Below, piece after piece: positions 1 through 7,641 of a stretch of 64,000 bases of DNA. The DNA is from Candidatus Pseudobacter hemicellulosilyticus (GTDB taxonomy: Bacteria > Bacteroidota > Bacteroidia > Chitinophagales > Chitinophagaceae). Made by a program: the position numbers and the translations under genes. The stretch is taken from positions 5,704,001 through 5,768,000 of the forward strand of contig CP119311.1 in the NCBI GenBank assembly GCA_029202545.1, read 5' to 3'. The notes below the pieces were generated by a model that worked only from the letters and a program-made list of their open reading frames with translations, was not told the origin of the DNA and made no database searches. The number at the start of each line of letters is the position of its first letter. Positions within the stretch are counted from its first letter, which is position 1.

Positions 1-8
1 AAAGAAAA

Positions 9-16
9 TAAATTTG
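9..16 (+). promoter_or_regulatory. -7 box TAAATTTG in front of the Fic gene
   Basis: TAAATTTG matches the Bacteroidota -7 consensus TAnnTTTG exactly and lies 31 nt before the GTG start of the Fic gene. The -33 element would fall outside or at the window edge, so it cannot be judged. Confidence 0.45.
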
Positions 17-47
17 CTTACACTAAGTAACATCATAGTAAACAAAC

Positions 48-1184
48 GTGAAATTATCAACCTACAAGGCTGGAAAGTTCAGCACCCAATACGGGTTTAA
101 GTCATTTGTTCCTAATCCTTTAAATAAGGAATGGTTAATTGATGACGCGGAGATCAATATATTGCTGGAGGAAGCTAATTACCAATTAGGTCAATTAAAT
201 GCCTTCTCCACTTTTATACCGGATGTCGACGTTTTTATGCGGATGCATATTGTGAAAGAAGCCACACAATCCAGCCGTATTGAAGGAACCCGAACCAATA
301 TCGACGAGGCAATACTCGATGCAAGTGATGTATTGCCGGAAAGCAAAGATGACTGGCAGGAAGTGCAAAATTATATCAGTGCAATAAACTATTCCATCAC
401 CCGTCTGGAGAGCCTGCCACTTTCTTCCCGACTGATCAGGGAAGCACATAAGATCCTGCTTCAGGGAGTAAGAGGAAAAAACAAATTACCAGGTGAATTC
501 AGAACAAGCCAGAATTGGATTGGAGGAGCTACTATCAGTGATGCAGCTTTTATACCACCTCCCCATAGTCTCGTTCCGGAATTAATTGCAGACCTGGAAA
601 AATTCCTTAATAACACCCATATCAATGTACCTCATCTGATCAGAATCGGCATGGCACATTATCAATTTGAAGCGATCCATCCTTTTTTAGATGGCAATGG
701 CAGGATGGGACGATTACTAATTACCTTATACCTGGTGCACCATAAATTGCTCAATAGTCCTACATTGTATATTTCTGATTTTATTGAAAAGAACAGAAAC
801 GTCTATTACGATAATCTTATTAATGTTTCAGAACGTGACAATATTAAACGCTGGCTACGTTTTTTTCTGGCAGGCATCATTGAAACGTCAAAAACAGCTA
901 TTGATACATTAAACAAGATTATTGCACTGCGCGAAAGGCTCGAAAAGGAAACAATTGCACATCTTGGCAAGAGAATAGCCATTGCCAAAACACTGCTCAA
1001 ATACTTGTATAGTAAACCTGTGATCACCGTTGCAGATGTTATGAAAAATATGGAAGTAACAAAACCTACAGCCAATACCCTTATTAATATTTTTAGTGAT
1101 CTTGGTATACTTCGGGAACAAACAGGCTTTAAAAGGAACAGGATTTTTGTATTTACCGAATACCTGGATCTTTTCAAAAGATAG
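48..1184 (+). CDS. Fic family protein with N-terminal auto-inhibitory motif and C-terminal winged helix
   Basis: Fic enzymes transfer AMP or another nucleotide group from a nucleotide to hydroxyl side chains of target proteins. The 378-aa product carries the catalytic Fic motif HPFLDGNGRMGR at residues 211-222, with the catalytic His at 211. It also has the GEFR-x-QNWIGG stretch at about 149-160 that is typical of long bacterial Fic proteins. SSRIEG at residues 75-80 fits the class II inhibitory motif [S/T]xxxE[G/N], in which the Glu blocks the nucleotide site, so the protein is probably kept off until released. Residues of about 310-375 look like a winged-helix domain, suggesting DNA binding or self-regulation. 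The start is GTG at 48, downstream of a -7 box. Codons are visibly more AT-rich than in the neighbours, a hint of transfer. The target is unknown. Confidence 0.9.
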   Translation: MKLSTYKAGKFSTQYGFKSFVPNPLNKEWLIDDAEINILLEEANYQLGQLNAFSTFIPDVDVFMRMHIVKEATQSSRIEGTRTNIDEAILDASDVLPESKDDWQEVQNYISAINYSITRLESLPLSSRLIREAHKILLQGVRGKNKLPGEFRTSQNWIGGATISDAAFIPPPHSLVPELIADLEKFLNNTHINVPHLIRIGMAHYQFEAIHPFLDGNGRMGRLLITLYLVHHKLLNSPTLYISDFIEKNRNVYYDNLINVSERDNIKRWLRFFLAGIIETSKTAIDTLNKIIALRERLEKETIAHLGKRIAIAKTLLKYLYSKPVITVADVMKNMEVTKPTANTLINIFSDLGILREQTGFKRNRIFVFTEYLDLFKR

Positions 1185-1202
1185 GATCTTCCTATGAAAC
1201 GA

Positions 1203-2837
1203 TCAATTGCCAACCACCTCCGCCCTTCTCAGCTCCAGCAAATTCAGCCCATTGGGCTGAAAGCCTTTCACCCGCAGCTGCACCAGGTGGATCACTTCAT
1301 CGTACCATAACGGCACCACGGGCGCCTCATTGATGACCAGCTGGTCCATCTGCTGGTAAAGCTGATAACGCAGGGAATCGTTCTCTACCAGGAGCGCCTG
1401 TTCGTAGAGTTTATTAAAGACAGGATTGTTATACCGGGTGTAATTCGGCGGCGCAGGATTGCGGCCGTAGAAAACGCTTAGATAATTTTCGGCTTCCGGG
1501 TAATCGGCTATCCAGCTGCCACGGAAGAACAACGCCTGCGATTTGGCCGTCTGCTCCAGCAACAGGCTTTTCTGTACCACTTCCACCTGCACCCGGATGC
1601 CCGTTTCCTGCAGCTGCCGGGCAATAAAACTGGCCAGGTCGGCATAGATAGGAACGGTCAGCAGTTTGATAGCTGGCAGCCCCCGGCCATGCGGATAACC
1701 GGCGGAAGCCAGCAGGGCCGCGGTCTTCAAAGGATCATAGTGATAGCCCTTCACGGCCGCAGTGTCAAAGGAAGGAAAGCCCGCCGGTATAAAACCGCTC
1801 TCCGCCGGGATACCGATGGAATTGCGCAGGTACATCATCATCTTGCGACGATCAAAACCATAGTTGATGGCCTGCCGGATAGCTTTGAGGCGGAGTGGGC
1901 TCTGGCGCAGCAGGGCATTATTGCTGTCTACCAGTATGCCGAGGTATTCCGTGTTGAGGTAAGGATGTTTGGCCAGCACGTTCTTTCCTTCCCAGTCCTT
2001 GCGCAGGATGCCTTTCTTGGTCAGCACTTCATCTTTAAAGCTGGGATCAATATCATTGACAAAATCCAGCTCGCCCTGGCGGAACAGTAAGAACTCGGTG
2101 GCTTTGCTGTCGTAAAAACTGATCTTGACGCCATCCAGCAGGGGCAGCTGGCGGCCCAGGCTGTCCTTTTCCCAGTACCGCTCGTTCCTGCGGAGGATCA
2201 GGGCCTGCCCTTCTTCCCAGGAGCGGAAGGCGAAGGGCCCGGTGCCGCAGGGATGACTGCGGAAATCAGGACCATAGCGCTCCACCACTTCGCGGGGCAG
2301 AATGCTGCAGTACTGCATGCTCAGCAGGCCGAGGACAGGCGTGAAAGGGCGGATCAGCTGCAGCTGGAAAGTGGAATCGTCCAGCGCAATGAAACCGGTG
2401 GCGGGATCTACGCGATCGTTGAAGATCCAGGCGCCGCTGCTGGCGGTGGCGGGTGATACCAGTCGCCGGAAACTATACACCACATCTTCCGCTGTGAGCG
2501 ACCGGCCTTTGCCGCCGGGGAACGCCTCATTATCGTGGAAGAATATGCCGGACCGCAGGTGGAAAGTATAGGTCTTCCTATCTGCCGAAACATCCCAGCT
2601 ATAGGCCAGGGAGGGGACAATGCGGAGCTGCTGGTCTGTTTCCACCAGGGTATTGTAGAGCTGGTGTACCGGCCAGATGACAGACTGGTTCTTGGCAAAG
2701 GCCGGATCCAGGGTGGCAATGCCCGATGATTCATTGTACCGGAATACGGGCCGCTTGCTGCTGGCATGACGACCACATCCGGCAATGATTGCCAGCATCA
2801 GTAAAAAAGAGCACCAACGAACTGCTGAATATTGCAT
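1203..2837 (-). CDS. ABC transporter substrate-binding lipoprotein, peptide/nickel type (SBP_bac_5)
   Basis: This 544-aa protein belongs to the family 5 extracellular solute-binding proteins (OppA/DppA type), which capture peptides or similar ligands for an ABC importer. A hydrophobic signal ends in the lipobox IAGC with the lipidated Cys at 21, so it should be anchored in a membrane. Visible family features include the N-terminal stretch SGIATLDPA and the segment HLRSGIFFHDNEAF, followed by the usual EDVVYSFRRL region. Length is normal for the family. No permease or ATPase gene is nearby, so it is an orphan component here and its partner must be encoded elsewhere. It is convergent with the Fic gene (18 bp gap) and divergent from the M1 peptidase gene. 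Confidence 0.9.
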   Translation of the reverse strand: MQYSAVRWCSFLLMLAIIAGCGRHASSKRPVFRYNESSGIATLDPAFAKNQSVIWPVHQLYNTLVETDQQLRIVPSLAYSWDVSADRKTYTFHLRSGIFFHDNEAFPGGKGRSLTAEDVVYSFRRLVSPATASSGAWIFNDRVDPATGFIALDDSTFQLQLIRPFTPVLGLLSMQYCSILPREVVERYGPDFRSHPCGTGPFAFRSWEEGQALILRRNERYWEKDSLGRQLPLLDGVKISFYDSKATEFLLFRQGELDFVNDIDPSFKDEVLTKKGILRKDWEGKNVLAKHPYLNTEYLGILVDSNNALLRQSPLRLKAIRQAINYGFDRRKMMMYLRNSIGIPAESGFIPAGFPSFDTAAVKGYHYDPLKTAALLASAGYPHGRGLPAIKLLTVPIYADLASFIARQLQETGIRVQVEVVQKSLLLEQTAKSQALFFRGSWIADYPEAENYLSVFYGRNPAPPNYTRYNNPVFNKLYEQALLVENDSLRYQLYQQMDQLVINEAPVVPLWYDEVIHLVQLRVKGFQPNGLNLLELRRAEVVGN

Positions 2838-2889
2838 AGTTTTCCGGTCTGATCAGAAGACCTAAATTAGTGAATCAAAATCATCCATC

Positions 2890-4581
2890 GTGATCCATTT
2901 CCGGCAACTGCCTCTCCGTTTCCTGACATTGCCCCTGCTGACCAGTCTCAGCCTGTTCTGCACCCTGCCTTCCTGCATCGCCCAACCGAAGAACGGCCCC
3001 AGGACCTTCACCCGGCAGGATACTTTACGGGGCAGCATTACACCGGAAAGGGCCTGGTGGGATGTGGAGCATTATGCCATCAGCGTTACACCGGATATTA
3101 CCAATAAAACCATCAGCGGCGCCAATACCCTTCAGTTCCGCGTTACAGCGCCAGGCCGCACAATGCAGATAGACCTGCAGGAACCCATGCAACTGCTGGC
3201 CGCCGAATATAAGGGTCAATCGCTGCCACTGAAAAGGGATGGCAATATCTACCTGCTGCAGTTCCCCCAGGAGCTGAGCACCGGCAGCCGACACAGCCTG
3301 CTGCTGCGCTACAGCGGCAAACCCCGCGAAGCAGTGAACCCGCCCTGGGATGGCGGCTGGATCTGGCGGACCGACAAACAGGGCAGCCCCTGGATGAGCG
3401 TGGCCTGCCAGCACCTGGGCGCCAGCGTCTGGTATCCCTGCAAGGACCACCAGAGCGATGAGCCCGATAGCGGTGCAACCCTGTCTATCACCGTTCCCGA
3501 TACCCTGGTGGCCGTAGGCAATGGCCGCCTCAGCCAGCAGGTCACCAATGGCAACGGCACTACCACCTGGACCTGGACCGTGCGCAATCCCATCAACAAT
3601 TACAATATCATTCCCTATATCGGCAAGTATGTGCATTGGGGCGAAGTATATCCCGGCGAGAAAGGCCCGCTGGACTGCAATTACTGGGTACTGGACTACA
3701 ACCTGGAGAAAGCCAGGCACCAGTTCACGCAGGCCACTTCCATGCTGCGCTGCTTTGAAGAATGGTTCGGCCCCTACCCTTTTTATGAAGACGGGTACAA
3801 GCTGGTGGAATCACCACACCTGGGCATGGAACACCAGAGCGCTGTGGCCTATGGCAACCGCTTTGAGGACGGCTACCTGGGCCGCGACCTGTCAGGATCA
3901 GGCTGGGGTAAGAAATGGGATTTCATCATCGTCCATGAAAGCGGCCACGAATGGTTCGCCAATAATATCACTACCAGAGATATTGCCGATATGTGGGTGC
4001 ATGAAGGCTTCACCAATTATTCGGAGACCATCTACACTACCTGCCTGTTTGGTACAGAAGCGGGGAACGATTACTGCATCGGCAACCGTAAGAATGTACA
4101 GAACGACAAACCCATCATCGGGCCTTATGGCGTGAACGAGGAAGGAAGCGGGGATATGTATGATAAGGCCGGCAATATGATCCATACCATCCGGCAGCTG
4201 ATTGATAACGACAGCAGCTTTAAGCAATTGCTGCGGGGCCTGAACCGCGATTTCTATCACCAGACAGTGACTGGCAAACAGGTGGAAGCATATATCATTA
4301 AGGCCACTGGCCTGGACCTGCAAAAAGTGTTTGACCAGTACCTGCGTACGGTGCAGATCCCCACGCTGGAATACAGGAGCAGCAAGGGCAGTATTGAATT
4401 CCGCTGGACCAGTTGCGTGGAAGGCTTCAATATGCCTGTGAAGGTAACCCTCGGAGAGGGACACACGCAATGGCTGAAACCTTCCACCAACTGGACATCG
4501 TTAAAACTGGCCGACTGGCACAACGGAAAAACCTTTACGGCCAACCGTAATTTTTATATTCAGACAAAAAAGGTCAGTTAG
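2890..4581 (+). CDS. M1 family zinc metallopeptidase (aminopeptidase-type), secreted
   Basis: The 563-aa product is a gluzincin peptidase of the M1 family, which usually removes N-terminal residues from peptides. The zinc site is HESGH at residues 349-353, with the third ligand Glu372 in WVHEGFTNY, giving the family HExxH-x18-E spacing. The substrate-anchoring motif, normally GAMEN, reads GMEH at 312-315. An N-terminal hydrophobic segment ending near SCIAQP looks like a signal peptide, so it probably acts in the periplasm or outside. The C-terminal helical domain of large M1 enzymes is mostly absent, as in many short Bacteroidota members. The start is GTG at 2890; a later start would damage the signal peptide. 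The 3' end overlaps the convergent flavin reductase gene by 4 bp. Confidence 0.9.
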   Translation: MIHFRQLPLRFLTLPLLTSLSLFCTLPSCIAQPKNGPRTFTRQDTLRGSITPERAWWDVEHYAISVTPDITNKTISGANTLQFRVTAPGRTMQIDLQEPMQLLAAEYKGQSLPLKRDGNIYLLQFPQELSTGSRHSLLLRYSGKPREAVNPPWDGGWIWRTDKQGSPWMSVACQHLGASVWYPCKDHQSDEPDSGATLSITVPDTLVAVGNGRLSQQVTNGNGTTTWTWTVRNPINNYNIIPYIGKYVHWGEVYPGEKGPLDCNYWVLDYNLEKARHQFTQATSMLRCFEEWFGPYPFYEDGYKLVESPHLGMEHQSAVAYGNRFEDGYLGRDLSGSGWGKKWDFIIVHESGHEWFANNITTRDIADMWVHEGFTNYSETIYTTCLFGTEAGNDYCIGNRKNVQNDKPIIGPYGVNEEGSGDMYDKAGNMIHTIRQLIDNDSSFKQLLRGLNRDFYHQTVTGKQVEAYIIKATGLDLQKVFDQYLRTVQIPTLEYRSSKGSIEFRWTSCVEGFNMPVKVTLGEGHTQWLKPSTNWTSLKLADWHNGKTFTANRNFYIQTKKVS

Positions 4582-5153
4582 GCGGCATCCTCACGGATCG
4601 ACTTCATGCCTTTGGTCCAACGGGCCAGCTGCTTCAGCATAGCGGCTACGGATTTATCCACCAGCTCGCTGGACTGGAATGCGCCCTCTTCTGTGAGCAG
4701 ATTACCCAGGGAAGGGATAGGCACAAATTCTGCCAGCGGCATAATTTTCAGCGTCACCAGGTCCATCTTCAGGTTGTTGATAGCACGGACGCCACCAAAA
4801 GGCCCCATGGAATAGCTCACCAGGCCGGCGGCTTTATAGCCCCATTCATGGTGCAGGTATTCCAGCGCATTGCGCAGGGAAGCCGGGTAGCTGTAATTGT
4901 ATTCAGCCGTCACAAAGACAAAAGCATCCGCTTCGTCAATCCTGGCAGCCCACTCTTTGGTATGCGGCTGCTCATATTGTCTCATGAGCGGGTGAACAGC
5001 TTCATCAAAAACGGGCAGTTTGATCTCACCGAGGTCCAGCACTTCTGCGTCAAAATCGCCGGTGGCGTTTGCCTGTTCTGCTATCCATTGGGCAACAAGA
5101 GGCCCTTTCCTACCGGGTCTTACGGTAGAAGAGATCACTTTCAGTTTATACAT
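4578..5153 (-). CDS. NADPH-dependent FMN reductase family protein
   Basis: This 191-aa flavodoxin-like protein fits the NADPH-dependent FMN reductase / quinone reductase family (ArsH, chromate and azo-reductase relatives). The N-terminal SSTVRPGRKGP loop is the phosphate-binding loop for FMN, and TAEYNYSYPASLRNALEYL is the second conserved flavin-contacting segment. It should use NADPH to reduce flavin, quinones or other electrophiles in the cytoplasm. The gene lies 15 nt behind the NmrA-like reductase gene on the same strand, so the two are probably co-transcribed and, by position, under the divergent HxlR regulator. The exact substrate cannot be told from the sequence. Confidence 0.88.
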   Translation of the reverse strand: MYKLKVISSTVRPGRKGPLVAQWIAEQANATGDFDAEVLDLGEIKLPVFDEAVHPLMRQYEQPHTKEWAARIDEADAFVFVTAEYNYSYPASLRNALEYLHHEWGYKAAGLVSYSMGPFGGVRAINNLKMDLVTLKIMPLAEFVPIPSLGNLLTEEGAFQSSELVDKSVAAMLKQLARWTKGMKSIREDAA

Positions 5154-5168
5154 GAGGGAGTTTTTAGA

Positions 5169-6044
5169 TCAGCGTATATATGCGTTTTTAAGGATCTCAC
5201 GAAGAGAAAAGGCTGGTCGGCCCAGCAATCTTTCCATTGTATCATCCGGGAAATCAAATTCACCCTGGGCAATGGCCTGTCCAAAACCAACGCCTGCCTG
5301 TATCGCCATTTCCGGAGCGCCTGCTTTGGTCAGCAATTCCGCATAGGCGGCAGGTTCAGCAGCGGTATAAACGATCTTTTTACCAGCAAGCTCAGAAAGG
5401 ATCTCCGCTACTTCGGCAAAAGAGTAAGCATGGCTGCCGCAGATCTCGTAGGCTTTGTTCTCATGGCCGCTGCTGGCCAGTACGGCGGCGCCTGCCTCCG
5501 CCATGTCCTGGCGTACAGCAAAAGCACCTTTGCCTTCGCCCGCAGGGAAAAACAATTGCCCTGTTGTGATTACCTGGTTGCCCAGGAACATAGGCAGGAA
5601 ATCTGCGTACAGGCTATGTTTGAGGATAGTATAGGTAATGCCGGATGCCCGGATCAGCTGCTCCGTGTGGAGGTGCGCCGCGGCCAGAAAGGCTATTGGG
5701 GACGAACCATCTTCAGTCCTGCGCTGAAAGCTGGTATAGTGTATATGGCCCACACCGGCTTCCGTAGCGGCTTTCACTACGTTCTCATGCTGGGGGATAC
5801 GATGGGCGATATCATTGCCGGATACAAAATAGAGTTTGCTGATGCCGGTAAAGGCCTGCAGCAGGGAATTGTAGTCATTGTAGTCGGCCTGGAGGACGGT
5901 AACGCCTTTGGCCTGGAGGTCGGCGGCTTTGGCCGGGTCCCGGGCCAGGACGGATAAGGCAGCCGGTCCCTGTAACGCGATCAGTCTTTCCGTAACTGCC
6001 TTTCCTAAGGGACCTGTGGCCCCGGTGATCAGGATCTTTTCCAT
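5169..6044 (-). CDS. NAD(P)H-binding NmrA/QOR2-like reductase
   Basis: The 291-aa protein opens with MEKILITGATGPLGKAV, a Rossmann glycine-rich loop at the very N-terminus. It continues as an atypical short-chain dehydrogenase of the NmrA type, to which E. coli quinone reductase 2 (QorB) belongs. Such enzymes reduce quinones with NADPH or sense the NADPH/NADP ratio. I place the start at 6044 because the Rossmann strand begins there; an in-frame extension to 6125 would add 27 residues of unlike, Cys-rich sequence. It is the first gene of a likely two-gene unit with the FMN reductase (15 nt gap) and is divergent from the hxlR-type gene at 6319, a layout known for redox-sensing HxlR regulators such as YodB and QorR. 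Confidence 0.87.
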   Translation of the reverse strand: MEKILITGATGPLGKAVTERLIALQGPAALSVLARDPAKAADLQAKGVTVLQADYNDYNSLLQAFTGISKLYFVSGNDIAHRIPQHENVVKAATEAGVGHIHYTSFQRRTEDGSSPIAFLAAAHLHTEQLIRASGITYTILKHSLYADFLPMFLGNQVITTGQLFFPAGEGKGAFAVRQDMAEAGAAVLASSGHENKAYEICGSHAYSFAEVAEILSELAGKKIVYTAAEPAAYAELLTKAGAPEMAIQAGVGFGQAIAQGEFDFPDDTMERLLGRPAFSLREILKNAYIR

Positions 6045-6241
6045 TCTTTTGGTTTTAGTTGCATGGCGCTTTAAGGGTTTGTTGCCGGTACCACTACAAC
6101 AACAGTTTGTTTTTTGTTCAGGCATTTTCCATTGCCGGCAGCGGGGCTGGTTGTCAACTGGCAGACCAGCTTAGCAAGTGATTTTTGCGCTGCGCTGCCG
6201 CCCATCCCTCAATGTCACAACACCAGAAAACAAAATTATTG

Positions 6242-6249
6242 TATCTTTA
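6242..6249 (+). promoter_or_regulatory. Probable -7 box (TATCTTTA) of the HxlR gene
   Basis: TATCTTTA matches TAnnTTT with a final A instead of G. It lies 69 nt before the HxlR start and 17 nt before the palindrome at 6267-6282. I see no convincing -33 element. Confidence 0.3.
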
Positions 6250-6266
6250 CTTACTTTTTGTTAGCA

Positions 6267-6282
6267 CTAACCAAAAGGTTAG
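6267..6282. promoter_or_regulatory. Palindromic operator candidate for the HxlR regulator
   Basis: CTAACCAAAAGGTTAG is a perfect inverted repeat with 6-bp arms and a 4-base centre. It sits in the 274-bp spacer between the divergent NmrA-like and HxlR genes. The hexamer GTTAGC also occurs just upstream at 6260-6265 and again at 6278-6283, so the site may extend. HxlR dimers bind such dyads in the intergenic region they share with a target; that this dyad is the site is inference. Confidence 0.5.
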
Positions 6283-6318
6283 CAACTTTACCAGTTTTAA
6301 CCGATAAATTCAGGCATT

Positions 6319-6771
6319 ATGGAACCACTGCGCAACCGGAAATTTCCCGATCCACAGGGCTGCACCGCCAACCTGCGGGCCGTGGGCGACGCCCTTTATG
6401 CCATCGGCGGCAAATGGAAACTGCGGATCATTGTGGCGCTGACCACCGGTAATAAGCGGTTCAACGAGCTGCAACGGGTAGTAGAGGGGATCTCGGCCAG
6501 GGTATTGTCCAACGAGCTGAAGGAGCTGGAACTGAACGGGTTCATTGAAAGACGGGTGGATACGGGCTACCCGGTAGTGGTGGAATACGCGCTGACCGCC
6601 TATGCCGAAACCCTGGGCGATGTACTCCATGCCCTGGCGGAATGGGGTCATATGCATGGCCAGAAGGTGAGGAAAAAAGTGGTATGCCCGGAGGAGCTGG
6701 AAGCGGCAGCTTTTGGTTCGTCCCAAAAAGCTCTTCCAACGCCTGTAATCGGACAACATGCCAGTCAATAG
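6319..6771 (+). CDS. HxlR family winged-helix transcriptional regulator
   Basis: The 150-aa protein has the MarR-like winged-helix fold of the HxlR (DUF24) family. The signature IGGKWKLRII is at about residues 29-38, and the recognition helix region SARVLSNELKELELNGFI is followed by the wing ERRVDTGYPVVVEYALT. A conserved cysteine, Cys15, precedes the GGKW signature as in thiol-based redox sensors of the family (YodB, QorR, HypR). It therefore probably senses quinones, diamide-like compounds or oxidants. It most likely represses the divergent reductase pair and itself through the palindrome at 6267-6282. The last 20 or so codons run through a copy of the dispersed GGTTCGTCC element (6711-6728), so the C-terminal tail may be a recent addition. 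Confidence 0.9.
   Translation: MEPLRNRKFPDPQGCTANLRAVGDALYAIGGKWKLRIIVALTTGNKRFNELQRVVEGISARVLSNELKELELNGFIERRVDTGYPVVVEYALTAYAETLGDVLHALAEWGHMHGQKVRKKVVCPEELEAAAFGSSQKALPTPVIGQHASQ
6711..6728 (+). repeat. Copy of dispersed GGTTCGTCC element inside the 3' end of the HxlR gene
   Basis: TTTTGGTTCGTCCCAAAA is a near-copy of sequences at 37180-37490 (four times, same strand), 26830-26845 and 53383-53398 (complementary strand). It is itself an inverted repeat, TTTTGG / CCAAAA around TTCGTC. Here it is translated as the end of the regulator. Confidence 0.55.
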
Positions 6772-6809
6772 TTCTGCAAAGCCTTCCGGAAACCGAAGCC
6801 CGGCTCATC

Positions 6810-7481
6810 CTACCGAACCCTTCCCGCACCTACATACCTGGCAGCATAATAGCTGTCCCGGAGATCATTGATGATCACCCCCAGGGAAGTGGAAGCATGT
6901 ACAAACTTGTTGTTACGGAGATAGATACCCACATGGGAGACGGTCTTGCGCCGGCCGGAGGTATGGAAAAAGACCAGATCACCCTCCTGGAGTTCCGTTT
7001 TCCCCACCCGCCGGCTATCCGTATACTGGGACGCGGAAGTGCGGGGCACCGAAACATTGTAATTAGAAGACATAAAGGTCTGGGCAAAGGCGGAGCAGTC
7101 AATCCCATCCCGGGTAGAGCCACCATAGCGGTAAGGGATGCCATACCAGCTTTCAATGAAATCATACATCCGCTGGTTGCTGACCTCTTCCACCGGCACA
7201 TCCAGCAGGATGGCGTATTTGAAGGAAAGCGGGGTCACCAGCATCTCGCCGCCGCTGCTGATGAGTACAGGCGTATTGCTCCCATCAGCATGGCTGGTGG
7301 AAAAATCGCCGCTTTTGATTGAGATATTCTCAATGAATTTAGGCGAATGCTGCTTATGGTGGGCGCTGCCGGCGGCAGCTGTACTGGCGGGGGAACCAGA
7401 ACGCTTCAGGGTACTGCAGCTGGTAGTTGCCAGCAGCACAAAACTCCCCCACACAATATTCTTCACAGTTTTGGACATCAT
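6810..7481 (-). CDS. NlpC/P60 (C40) peptidoglycan endopeptidase, lipoprotein
   Basis: The 223-aa product ends in an NlpC/P60 domain, a papain-like cell-wall hydrolase that cuts the peptide stems of peptidoglycan. The catalytic Cys129 lies in DGIDCSAFAQ, the His183 in VSHVGIYL, and the third residue is probably His195 in KFVHAST. The N-terminus is hydrophobic and ends LLATTSC, a plausible lipobox with Cys22, so the enzyme should be tethered on the periplasmic side. A His/Ser-rich linker of about 70 residues separates anchor and catalytic domain. Two ATGs are adjacent at the start (7481, 7478). A TAACTTTG -7 box lies 19 nt upstream. It is divergent from dnaE. Confidence 0.88.
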   Translation of the reverse strand: MMSKTVKNIVWGSFVLLATTSCSTLKRSGSPASTAAAGSAHHKQHSPKFIENISIKSGDFSTSHADGSNTPVLISSGGEMLVTPLSFKYAILLDVPVEEVSNQRMYDFIESWYGIPYRYGGSTRDGIDCSAFAQTFMSSNYNVSVPRTSASQYTDSRRVGKTELQEGDLVFFHTSGRRKTVSHVGIYLRNNKFVHASTSLGVIINDLRDSYYAARYVGAGRVR

Positions 7482-7500
7482 GGACCGGGTTAGTAAGGGG

Positions 7501-7508
7501 CAAAGTTA
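7501..7508 (-). promoter_or_regulatory. -7 box TAACTTTG of the NlpC/P60 gene
   Basis: Read on the minus strand, TAACTTTG is an exact TAnnTTTG match about 20 nt before the ATG. The -33 element is not obvious. Confidence 0.45.
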
Positions 7509-7641
7509 AAAAATAGGCAGCTTTTCTCCACCCCTTGTGGAAATTAATGTCCTGATTTTAACGGCCGATAAAAGAACTTTGCAGGCGGTCACTTGTTTAA
7601 CCAGAACGGGACGATCCGAAAACATAAAAGCGAAAAAGATC

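Noticed and set aside
3025..3720. 231-codon open frame opposite the M1 peptidase
   Set aside because: Antisense shadow, low-complexity Ala/Gly/Val composition.
6045..6125. N-terminal extension of the NmrA-like reductase
   Set aside because: The Rossmann strand and loop begin at the internal ATG 6044; the 27 extra residues are unlike the family.
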